A stretch of 64,000 bases of DNA. Origin: an uncultured Candidatus Peregrinibacteria bacterium (GTDB lineage: Bacteria > Patescibacteriota > Gracilibacteria > Peribacterales > Peribacteraceae). A program made the translations under genes and the position numbers. The DNA is taken from NCBI GenBank assembly GCA_903854335.1, contig CAINVY010000005.1:1-64000 (forward strand), in the 5' to 3' direction. The notes beneath the pieces were generated by a model, which made no database searches, had not been told where the DNA came from, and saw only the letters and a program-made list of their open reading frames with translations. Of this stretch, positions 1 to 8,922 are shown piece by piece. Every line of letters begins with the position of its first letter. Position 1 is the stretch's first letter.

Positions 1-2
1 AC

Positions 3-3000
3 AACATCACGGTGAGTTACGGGACGACGGCGGTGACGGGAAGTGCCGTTGGCACCTACCCCATCACGGCAACGCTGAGTGATCCGGGGAGCAAGCTTTC
101 CAACTACACGGTGACGAATGCCGGGGGGACGCTGACGGTGACGAAGGCTTCCACATCCATGACGCTCACTTCATCCGCCGCTCTCGCGACCTTCCACGCC
201 CCCGTCACATTTACCGTTGCACTGAACACAGCTGCAACGGGAACAGTCACGTTCATGGATAGCGGAACAGTCCTCGGTTCTCCCGTGACCCTCGCAGGCG
301 GCAGCGGCTCTCTCACGACATCCGCGCTGAGCGTCGGAACACACAGCATCACTGCGACGTATGCGGGTGACGGAAACTTCAACTCAATGACATCCGGTGT
401 CCTCTCACAAACCATTCTCAACTTTCTGTCCGGGCATGTGTACGCTTCGGATCGCACGACTCCGCTCGCAGGAAAGAAGATCGCGATGAGCCTCGACGGT
501 GGCGTCGCACAAACTGCGACAACGGATGCGCAGGGTGTCTACGTCATCAATAACCCCACCCTCGCCAACGGGACCATCATCACATTGTGGATAGACGGAG
601 AAACCGAAAAGGCCGTCACGGTCATCCAGTCTGCAGGCGTCACCATGAGCGATGCCGATCTCTATCAGAATCATATGACGGTGGAGAGTGGACTGAGCTC
701 CTCCGTGACAAACGGGATGCTCGCAACCGCGCGCGCCAGCAACGGCGGCGATGCGGATATCAGCGCTCTGCTTTCCTCCGCATCGAATGGAAGCGTAACG
801 CTGGCACCCTCGAGCACACTCTACGTCAAAGGTTTACACGCCTTCGCGCCGGGAGGTGCGATCACAGTCGGAAACATTCTCATCGCGGGGGATCTCGCGG
901 AAGGCAGCAACGACATCACGGTGAACGGAACACTCACACAGTCAGCCGGCTCCTTCACCTCCACGACCGGCACACTGACAATCGGCAACAGCTTCACGCG
1001 CACGGGCGGAACGTTTGACGACGGCATCGGCACGGTGCAACTCTTGGCCAAGACCAATTACACCGTCACTCCCGGCCCCTCCGCCACATTCGGAAACCTC
1101 CTCTTCGACAACCCCCAAGCAGCGAACGGATACACGATTCTCTGGAACGACGATGCCACTGTCAGGGGCAACCTCACCATGCAGAGTAGCAATGCATCCG
1201 CGAAATCGTATTTCCTGTACGGAGCGTATCACAAGAAACCGACACTCTCGGTGGGCGGGACATTCCTCCTTTCAGCATCGGCCCAAGGTGGTGCCGTCCT
1301 CTTCGGCAGCAACGATGATGCGTACAACCTCACACTACAATCCGCGGGTGATATCACGATGAATAATGAGCACGGCACCTTCCTCGCGGATCTTGTCTTG
1401 AACGGAACGAACGATCAGCATATCTCCCAATCCGCGACCGCACTCGTGCAAAGTCCGACGTGGAGTAATGCCAAGACCAATGGAACCGTCACGCTGGCGA
1501 CGCCCATCAATGCTCCGACGACGCAACTCATGATCGATGAAGGCACGCTGACTCTGGCAGGAACTTCCACTGCGGCCTTCGGAGGATTCGAACAATCGGA
1601 CGGCGCCTTTAGCGCTCCTGCGGGAATTCTCTCCTTTGCCGGCGACTTCACGAGAACAAACGGATCGTTCGATGGAACGGCGGGAACCCAGGAATTCCTT
1701 GCAGTCGCGAACACAAACATTGCCGCTGGAAATACCGCAACCTTCGGGAATGTCATCATTGATAATGCGGGCACAAAAGTGGACGGCAATACCCTCACTC
1801 TTCTCGATGATATCGACATCAGCGGAAATCTCACGATTGCGGATTCGACGACATACGACTACGGAATCAACGGAGACGCGAGCGTGACGGCAACAGTCGG
1901 CGGCAATCTTCTCCTTCCTGATTCCACCGGTGCAACCGGGACCGTCACCTTCGGTGACAGCGATGCGCTGAACAGCCCGACGATCGACCTTGCAGGAAAC
2001 TTCACTGCCACCAACGCCAAAGCCATGTCGTACGCAAACATTACCTTCACGGGAACGGGAAATCAGTCGATCTCGCAGGGAGGCACGACTATCGGAGCGG
2101 GCGCGTGGACGATCGATCGCCCCGCAGAACAAGCCGGGACATCCGTGCAATTCGCACAGAGTTTCAATGCACTCCCGATCACCATCGCTGCGGGCACACT
2201 CGACCTAAACGGATTCGACTACCCCAACGCGGCTACGGTGCAGAGCGGTGCAACGCTGCGACTCCAGGGGAACGAAACGACCAACACCCCGTCTCTTCAG
2301 AACGGATCAAAAGTACTCTATGAAGGAACGCATCCCTCGTACACGCTCAAGAACTGGCCGTACAAGAATCTCGTCATCGCAGGAGGAAGCTCGGCATCGT
2401 ACCTTCTCCCGAGCTCGAGCATGACCGTCAGCGGGAATCTCACGCTCGCGGGAGGAACACTGCAGATGAGCAGCGCGCAGAAACTCAACGTGTCGGGATC
2501 GTGGACAGCGAACGGCGGCACCTTCGCTGCGAGCACCAGCACGGTGACACTCACCGGAACCAATCAAACCATCAGCGGCAATACTACGTTCTACAAACTC
2601 TCGAAACTCGTGAGCGCCAATCAAACACTCACGTTCGCCGCGGGATCGCAGCAACGCATCTCCAACACGCTTATGCTCGCCGCAGTCAGCGGAAAACATC
2701 TGCAGTTGCGTAGCACGATTCCCAATTCTCCCGCAAAGCTCACGTTACTGAGCAGCGGGAGCAGCACCTTGCGCTACCTCGACGTGCAGGATGTCGACGG
2801 CTCCCTGGGAAAGCTCCTCGTCTGTCTCCAGACCACGTATCAATGTCAGGATTCCGGAGACAACATCAACTGGGACTTCGATCCGCCGTACAACATCACG
2901 GGAAACGCTCTCGCAGCCGATCTCGGCTCGACGCTTGGAAATCGTACGGTTGCCGTATCGCTGAACGGAGAAACGATGCACACGACGACAACGGATGGGA

Positions 3001-4544
3001 ACGGCACATATACCTTCAGCAACCTCTTCATGACGGGAGGTACGGTCGTGAGCGTCTGGCTGCGCGGTGCGACGGAAAAGGCACTAACCGTCTATAAGCC
3101 ATCGGGATCTCTGCCGGATCACTCAACAATCACGATCAATATGATTCAGAATCGTGTCACGCTGCAGAGTGACTCCGAAGAGGGACCGCTATCCGATGCT
3201 TCCCTGGCCGTGGCGCGCTCGGCAAATGGCGGAGTGGATCCTGACATCATGGATCTCCTGCCCGCCGCCACCCCCTCGAGCGTGACGCTCAGCGATGCCA
3301 GTACACTTAGCATTCTCGGCGCTGATTCCTTCGAGCCGCAAGGAAACGTTACGGCGGGGAATATCCTCGTCGCGGGCGACTTCACGGGAGGAAGTGACGA
3401 TCTCGAAATTCACGGAAACTTCACGCAGACCTCAGGATCATTCGCAGCTCCTTCGGGAACAACGATGCTCTCGGGTAACTTCAATCGATCGGGTGGCGTG
3501 TTCGATGCCAACCATGGAACCGTCACGCTTACCGGCACCCATCAAACACTCTCCGGCTCCACCGTGTTCTGGAATCTCTCGAAGAACGGATCCCCATCGG
3601 ATACGTTGACATTGGCAGCACACACAACACAAACCATCAACAGCGTGCTCTCGCTGCAGGGAGCCTCTGCGGATCACCCCCTCTCCATTCGCTCCACGTC
3701 ATCCGGCTCTCCCGCACTTCTCACGCTTTCCCCATCAGGCACATCCTTGCTCGCCTTCCTCGATGTCGCGGATAACGACGCATCGCTCGGAAAGGAATTG
3801 TCGTGCTACGTTTCAAACGGCTGTAAAAATTCAGGAAATACCTTGCACTGGCAATTCATAGAACCCGTCGCGACTTCGACGTCCTCATCACCATCGAACA
3901 CCACCGTCGGACAGGATAATGGAGGCACAAGAGGCAACAACCTCAACAACGTCATCCACAACGCGGCAGGGAGTGCGCCCGGCAAGCAAATGTCCGGCAA
4001 TGCCGTCAATCTATCAGGCAATGGAGCCTCCATGACGGCGGCATGCTTCAGCGAAATTCCACAAACAATCGCCAAGAATAACAGCAGCCCCACCGCGCAA
4101 GGTTGGTTCACACAGGCTGCGAATACCATGAGTCATGCAACCAGCTACGTACGCAATGCGTTCGGTGCCACATGGAGTGCGATTGCCAACCGCAACAACG
4201 TTGTGCTCTCGCTCTCAAAGGCAAGCTACCGCGCCCTGTATTACCAAAGGAACAGCAAAATCTATCTACAGACCGCAACGTTGCAAGTCGTAGGTTCGGA
4301 TGGCAAGCCGAGATCACATCTTTCCGTCGAGCTCTTCCCCTCCGGACAAACCATCAAGACCGACGCGCATGGCATGCTGCAATTCAGTAATGTCCCGATC
4401 GGAAACCTGATATTCGAATTCCATTTGGATAAGAACGTCATCATTCGCAAAGAGCTCTCGCTTTCAAAGCCCTGCGGGCTGAGCGGCGAAACGAAAAGTC
4501 GTACAAATGCCGTAATCCCCGTCATCCTTGTCACTCTGCCTTGA
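3..4544 (+). CDS. Large secreted/surface repeat protein (MBG/Ig-like repeats, carboxypeptidase-regulatory-like modules); 5' end outside window
   Basis: Frame is open to the window edge (N-I-T-V-S-Y-G before the first listed start). Motifs such as GTYPITATLSDPGSKLSNYTVTNAGGTLTVTKA and THSITATYAGDGNFN are typical of bacterial Ig-like/MBG repeats. Confidence 0.85.
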   Translation, partial: NITVSYGTTAVTGSAVGTYPITATLSDPGSKLSNYTVTNAGGTLTVTKASTSMTLTSSAALATFHAPVTFTVALNTAATGTVTFMDSGTVLGSPVTLAGGSGSLTTSALSVGTHSITATYAGDGNFNSMTSGVLSQTILNFLSGHVYASDRTTPLAGKKIAMSLDGGVAQTATTDAQGVYVINNPTLANGTIITLWIDGETEKAVTVIQSAGVTMSDADLYQNHMTVESGLSSSVTNGMLATARASNGGDADISALLSSASNGSVTLAPSSTLYVKGLHAFAPGGAITVGNILIAGDLAEGSNDITVNGTLTQSAGSFTSTTGTLTIGNSFTRTGGTFDDGIGTVQLLAKTNYTVTPGPSATFGNLLFDNPQAANGYTILWNDDATVRGNLTMQSSNASAKSYFLYGAYHKKPTLSVGGTFLLSASAQGGAVLFGSNDDAYNLTLQSAGDITMNNEHGTFLADLVLNGTNDQHISQSATALVQSPTWSNAKTNGTVTLATPINAPTTQLMIDEGTLTLAGTSTAAFGGFEQSDGAFSAPAGILSFAGDFTRTNGSFDGTAGTQEFLAVANTNIAAGNTATFGNVIIDNAGTKVDGNTLTLLDDIDISGNLTIADSTTYDYGINGDASVTATVGGNLLLPDSTGATGTVTFGDSDALNSPTIDLAGNFTATNAKAMSYANITFTGTGNQSISQGGTTIGAGAWTIDRPAEQAGTSVQFAQSFNALPITIAAGTLDLNGFDYPNAATVQSGATLRLQGNETTNTPSLQNGSKVLYEGTHPSYTLKNWPYKNLVIAGGSSASYLLPSSSMTVSGNLTLAGGTLQMSSAQKLNVSGSWTANGGTFAASTSTVTLTGTNQTISGNTTFYKLSKLVSANQTLTFAAGSQQRISNTLMLAAVSGKHLQLRSTIPNSPAKLTLLSSGSSTLRYLDVQDVDGSLGKLLVCLQTTYQCQDSGDNINWDFDPPYNITGNALAADLGSTLGNRTVAVSLNGETMHTTTTDGNGTYTFSNLFMTGGTVVSVWLRGATEKALTVYKPSGSLPDHSTITINMIQNRVTLQSDSEEGPLSDASLAVARSANGGVDPDIMDLLPAATPSSVTLSDASTLSILGADSFEPQGNVTAGNILVAGDFTGGSDDLEIHGNFTQTSGSFAAPSGTTMLSGNFNRSGGVFDANHGTVTLTGTHQTLSGSTVFWNLSKNGSPSDTLTLAAHTTQTINSVLSLQGASADHPLSIRSTSSGSPALLTLSPSGTSLLAFLDVADNDASLGKELSCYVSNGCKNSGNTLHWQFIEPVATSTSSSPSNTTVGQDNGGTRGNNLNNVIHNAAGSAPGKQMSGNAVNLSGNGASMTAACFSEIPQTIAKNNSSPTAQGWFTQAANTMSHATSYVRNAFGATWSAIANRNNVVLSLSKASYRALYYQRNSKIYLQTATLQVVGSDGKPRSHLSVELFPSGQTIKTDAHGMLQFSNVPIGNLIFEFHLDKNVIIRKELSLSKPCGLSGETKSRTNAVIPVILVTLP

Positions 4545-4614
4545 GCACTCTTCGGAAAGAAAACACTTGCCCATGGATTTGCCACAGATGCGACTCATGC
4601 CGTAGCCTTTTCCT

Positions 4615-5004
4615 GTGGCACTCCTCTCACCCGTCACCTTCACTGCTCACATCATCGGCGGAGCGGCGAGGGGACGACAAATCGGTTCGCCGACGCTGAA
4701 CGCGGATTTGAGCGATGTTCCCCAAGCGCTTGGCGAAGGGATTTACGCATGCTTCATCTCCATGGATGAACAAACGGAACGCTTCCCCGCCGTCATGCAC
4801 TACGGTCCGCGCCCCGTCTTCGCAGATTCCCTCACCTGCGAGATCCATGTTCTCGATCGACAGATTCTTTCCCCTCCCACACTACTGACCGTCGACGTCG
4901 TGGCCTACATCCGCAGTGTTTCGAATTTTCCATCAACGGAAGCTCTCCAGGCGCAAATTCAATCCGATATCAAAGCGGCACGTGGTATCCTGAATCTTCC
5001 GTGA
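4615..5004 (+). CDS. Riboflavin kinase domain, stand-alone (no FAD synthetase domain)
   Basis: GGAARGRQIGSPTLNADLS...GEGIYACF matches the flavokinase GxGRxLGxPTxN motif; only 129 aa; GTG start. Confidence 0.75.
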   Translation: MALLSPVTFTAHIIGGAARGRQIGSPTLNADLSDVPQALGEGIYACFISMDEQTERFPAVMHYGPRPVFADSLTCEIHVLDRQILSPPTLLTVDVVAYIRSVSNFPSTEALQAQIQSDIKAARGILNLP

Positions 5005-6296
5005 CCTTGCTCAATTCCATGAAAAGGCTCGTTCCCGTGCGAAGTCCTATTCGCCTCTTCTGGCACCGACTTCGGGCATTCGTCGCGGCGCTACTCTTCG
5101 GTTTCCCCGCACGGCGTCTGACGATCATCGGCATCACCGGAACGGACGGCAAGACGACGACCGTGAGCATGGCGGCGCACATTCTGACAATGAACGAGGT
5201 GAAGTGCGGAGCACTCTCGACAGCATTCCTGCGCATCGACGGTGAGGTGATCTGGAACGCGACGCAGAAAACGTCTCCATCCCCTTTCCTGACACAGAAG
5301 TTTTTGCGCCGCCTCGTGCGCAGCGGTTGCACCCACGCCGTGCTCGAGTACTCCTCGCACGGGCTCGTGCAGGGACGGGGTGATTGGACATGGCCGGCCG
5401 TCGCCGCGCTCACCAACACCTCACGCGAACACCTCGATTACCACGGGACCATGGAACAGTACCGTCAGGACAAAGCGAAGCTCTTCACCATGTTACGATA
5501 CAGCGGAACGAAGGTACTCAATTGCGATGATGAGACGTTCGCATCGTATCGATCGCTCCCGCGAGGGAAGACTCTCAGCTACGGACTTTCCTCTCCAAAC
5601 AGCCAAGAAGACGCTCTCTGGACTTCGGATATTGTCGAAGCACTCTTCGCCTCCAAGACGCAGGTGTACCATCGTTGCGGTACAAAAGAACAGACTGCCC
5701 CGCTCTCACTTATGATCCCCGGCGTCTTCAACATCCAGAACGCACTCTGCGCCATCGGCTGCGCACTCGCCTGCAACGTTTCCCTCGATGCCGCCGTCGA
5801 CGCTCTCGGAAGCTTCCGCGGCGTCCCGGGGCGCATGGAGAGAATCGAAAGCATTAAACCCTTTTCGGTCTTCGTGGATTTCACGGTCACGCCGGTGTCC
5901 TACGAGAAGACTCTGCAGACACTCCGCTCCACCCTCCCACCAGGCAATCGCCTGCTCGTACTGACCGGAAGCTGCGGCGACCGCATGCGCGAGAAGCGAG
6001 AAGAGGTGGGGAGGATCGTGAGTCGATTCGCAGACGTCGCCGTTGTTTCGAACGAGGATCCGTACGGTGAAGATCCGCTGAAAATCATTGACGAGGTCTG
6101 GGCGGGCATGGACAAAACGAAGGCAACCTACAAGATTCCCGACCGTCTCGAGGCCATTCGTTTCCTCTTCGCACACGCGAAGCCGGGCGATGTGGTCGTG
6201 CTCTGCGGCAAGGGAAGCGATACAACGATGATGACACACGGCGGACAAATTCCCTGGAACGAACGCGAGATCGCGCGGGATCTGCTGCGAGCTTAA
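5001..6296 (+). CDS. Mur ligase family protein (MurE-like)
   Basis: GITGTDGKTTTV P-loop, TNTSREHLDYHGTMEQYRQDKAKLF, NIQNALCAIG, GRMERIE. 4-nt overlap with the preceding gene. Confidence 0.85.
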   Translation: MTLLNSMKRLVPVRSPIRLFWHRLRAFVAALLFGFPARRLTIIGITGTDGKTTTVSMAAHILTMNEVKCGALSTAFLRIDGEVIWNATQKTSPSPFLTQKFLRRLVRSGCTHAVLEYSSHGLVQGRGDWTWPAVAALTNTSREHLDYHGTMEQYRQDKAKLFTMLRYSGTKVLNCDDETFASYRSLPRGKTLSYGLSSPNSQEDALWTSDIVEALFASKTQVYHRCGTKEQTAPLSLMIPGVFNIQNALCAIGCALACNVSLDAAVDALGSFRGVPGRMERIESIKPFSVFVDFTVTPVSYEKTLQTLRSTLPPGNRLLVLTGSCGDRMREKREEVGRIVSRFADVAVVSNEDPYGEDPLKIIDEVWAGMDKTKATYKIPDRLEAIRFLFAHAKPGDVVVLCGKGSDTTMMTHGGQIPWNEREIARDLLRA

Positions 6297-6324
6297 CGCT
6301 ACGACATACTTTCCATCTCCTCCG

Positions 6325-7029
6325 ATGCCCGATCCCTTGTCGGTACAAACAATCATCGCCGGCATCGACGAAGCGGGAAGAGGAGCACTCGCGGGGCCGG
6401 TCGTGGCCGGGGCATGTGTCCTTCCCTTCTCGCTCTTTCGACGGAAGTCCGCGTCGCCGCAGTGGTCACCGAACAAGAACGCATGTCCCGACGATTGCCT
6501 CATCGCAGACAGCAAGAAGCTTTCCTCTGAGCAGCGGGAAAGGGCCTACCAGTGGATCACCGCCTCGTGCCACTACGGGATCGGCATCGCATCACACGCC
6601 ATGATCGAGAAAGAAGGCATTCTTGCGGCGACGGAGCACGCCATGCAGCGGGCGTTACTCTTACTTCAACGCACATGCGCTCCCACGTTCCTGCTCATCG
6701 ACGGTCGTGATCACTTCTGGTTCGATCTCCCCCACTCTTCCGTCATCCGCGGTGACGCGATCGAGCCTTGCATCGCCGCAGCATCCATCCTCGCCAAAGT
6801 GACACGCGATCGCCTGATGTGCATGCATGACCGTCTCACCTCGCTCTACGGATTCGCCGAACACAAGGGCTACGGCACCGCCGCGCATATCCATGCCATT
6901 CGCACTCGGGGTCCGAGCTCCATCCACCGAATGTCCTTCCTCAGCCGCATTCTCCCCTCTCAGGAAGCAGTCGTCCGTGGGACGAAGAACCACACGCATA
7001 AGCCGAAAAGGAAAAGCGGAATCGTGTAG
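6325..7029 (+). CDS. rnhB: Ribonuclease HII
   Basis: IAGIDEAGRGALAGPVVAGACVLP, DSKKLSSEQRE, AAASILAKVTRDRLM, YGFAEHKGYGT. Confidence 0.95.
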   Translation: MPDPLSVQTIIAGIDEAGRGALAGPVVAGACVLPFSLFRRKSASPQWSPNKNACPDDCLIADSKKLSSEQRERAYQWITASCHYGIGIASHAMIEKEGILAATEHAMQRALLLLQRTCAPTFLLIDGRDHFWFDLPHSSVIRGDAIEPCIAAASILAKVTRDRLMCMHDRLTSLYGFAEHKGYGTAAHIHAIRTRGPSSIHRMSFLSRILPSQEAVVRGTKNHTHKPKRKSGIV

Positions 7030-7742
7030 AGCTGCCCGTGTGTGAGAACGATGTTTCCGAACACGAAGAGCGAATACTGCTGCTCGCGAAAATACTCGAG
7101 GAAGAATCTTCCGACGGCATAGAGCATGAGGAAGATCGTGCCTATACGACCGTAGCGCGTCCGGGAATACTTCAACAGAAGGAAACAGATGACGGCGGTG
7201 GCCAGATCCCAAAGACATTCATACACTTGCGTGGGGTGGCGAAGGCCGACCACGCCCGGAATGGAAATCCCCCACGGTAACGTCGTCACCGTTCCGTAGA
7301 GTTCCTGATTGATGACGTTTCCGATTCTGCCGAGTGCAAGACCGATACCTGCCGGAACGGTCGTGACATCTGCAAGCGACCAGAAGTTGACCTTCTCTCT
7401 GCGCACCCAGAGAAACAACACGAGGATGACGGCAACAAATCCCCCATGCGACGCCATCCCCCCCTGCCACACAAAGAATATTTCCAGAGGATGAGAAAGA
7501 TAATAGGAGGGATTGTAGAGGAAAACGAAGCCGAGCCTCCCGCCAACGAGAACGCCCACCACCAGCCACGATACAAGTGAGAGCCACTGATCGTACGAAA
7601 GATGAAGGCCGCGCAACTTCCCCAGCCTCGGGAGAAGCTGAATCGCAAAAAGAAACGCAAGCACGTACATGATGCCGTACCAATGGATCTGCAGTCCGAA
7701 GAGATCCACGGCAACCGTGCGCGATGGAAAGATGGAGAACAT
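6960..7742 (-). CDS. lgt: Prolipoprotein diacylglyceryl transferase
   Basis: IHWYGIMYVLAF, GGRLGFVFLYNP, WQGGMASHGGF, ALGRIGNVINQELYG. Start at MFSIFPSRT (the tracked ORF extends spuriously upstream). Confidence 0.93.
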   Translation of the reverse strand: MFSIFPSRTVAVDLFGLQIHWYGIMYVLAFLFAIQLLPRLGKLRGLHLSYDQWLSLVSWLVVGVLVGGRLGFVFLYNPSYYLSHPLEIFFVWQGGMASHGGFVAVILVLFLWVRREKVNFWSLADVTTVPAGIGLALGRIGNVINQELYGTVTTLPWGISIPGVVGLRHPTQVYECLWDLATAVICFLLLKYSRTRYGRIGTIFLMLYAVGRFFLEYFREQQYSLFVFGNIVLTHGQLYTIPLFLFGLCVWFFVPRTTAS

Positions 7743-7805
7743 GGAGAGAGAGTAGCGGTGAGGGGGTATTAATGGAATCCTACAACTCTGTATACTCTCA
7801 ACCTC

Positions 7806-8843
7806 ATGCTCATCCTGGGAATCGAAACATCGTGCGATGAAACGTCCGCCGCGGTCGTGGAGGACGGACGCCATGTTCTCAGCAATGTGATCTCCAGCTC
7901 GAAAGAACTCTTCGCCAAACTCGCAGGTGTGATCCCCGAAGAAGCGGCGCGCAAGCAGGTGGAATGTATGATCCCCGTCATTGACCAAGCCCTGAAGGAT
8001 GCGAAGATCGATCGATCGAAGCTGCAGGCGATCGCCGTGACGCGGGGGCCCGGCCTGCTCGGTTCGCTGCTCGTCGGCACCGTCACGGGACGCACACTCG
8101 CACGGATCTGGAACCTGCCGTGCATCGGCGTGCATCACAGCATCGGCCACCTCACCTCCCCCTGGCTCGTCCCCACAGGCAAGACGGGCGAAGACATCCG
8201 ATTTCCCATTCTCACACTCTCGGCTTCCGGCGGTCACACGGATTTGTGGCTTCGCAAAGGGCACATGCAAAATTTCCTCCTCGGTCGCACGCGCGACGAT
8301 GCATCGGGTGAAGCCTTCGATAAAGGTGCATATCTTCTCTCACTCCCCTACCCCGGCGGACCCGAGATCTCGAAAGCAGCGGAGAGAGGTGATGTTTCCG
8401 TTTATGCGTTTTCCCATCCGCTTTCCGGAAGTGAAACGCTTGATTTCAGCTTCTCCGGACTCAAGACCGAACTCAAGTATTTGCTCAGAGATCATCCCGA
8501 AGCGCGCGATGACCTGCGAAACGTCTGCGCCTCCTACCAGCACGCGATCGTGCGACATCTCCTCGATCGCATCGGCCTCGCGCTCAAGCAGCACGATGTC
8601 CGTGAGCTGCATCTCGTCGGTGGCGTCTCCGCAAACACCTACCTGCGTCAACAGGCGGCCATCCTTTGTGCTCAACACTCCATCACCTTGCGCACGCCGC
8701 TCACGATCGCCTATTGCACCGACAACGCAGCCATGATCGCCGCAGCGGGTCAGTTCATGTTTGAGGAAAATCCGAACGAAGCCAAGCGCGCGTTCCTGAC
8801 GGAAGCGTCTCTGGCACTCGCATCGACGAAGGAGGGGGCCTAG
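7806..8843 (+). CDS. tsaD: tRNA N6-adenosine threonylcarbamoyltransferase
   Basis: LGIETSCDETSAAVVEDG, VTRGPGLLGSLLVG, GVHHSIGHL, SGGHTDL, GGVSANTYLR. Confidence 0.96.
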   Translation: MLILGIETSCDETSAAVVEDGRHVLSNVISSSKELFAKLAGVIPEEAARKQVECMIPVIDQALKDAKIDRSKLQAIAVTRGPGLLGSLLVGTVTGRTLARIWNLPCIGVHHSIGHLTSPWLVPTGKTGEDIRFPILTLSASGGHTDLWLRKGHMQNFLLGRTRDDASGEAFDKGAYLLSLPYPGGPEISKAAERGDVSVYAFSHPLSGSETLDFSFSGLKTELKYLLRDHPEARDDLRNVCASYQHAIVRHLLDRIGLALKQHDVRELHLVGGVSANTYLRQQAAILCAQHSITLRTPLTIAYCTDNAAMIAAAGQFMFEENPNEAKRAFLTEASLALASTKEGA

Positions 8844-8922
8844 CGGAGCAACGATGGCAGAATCGCCCCGAGGACGACGGCGATAATGCCAACAATGGCA
8901 GCGGTGCGGATGGTGGATTTTT

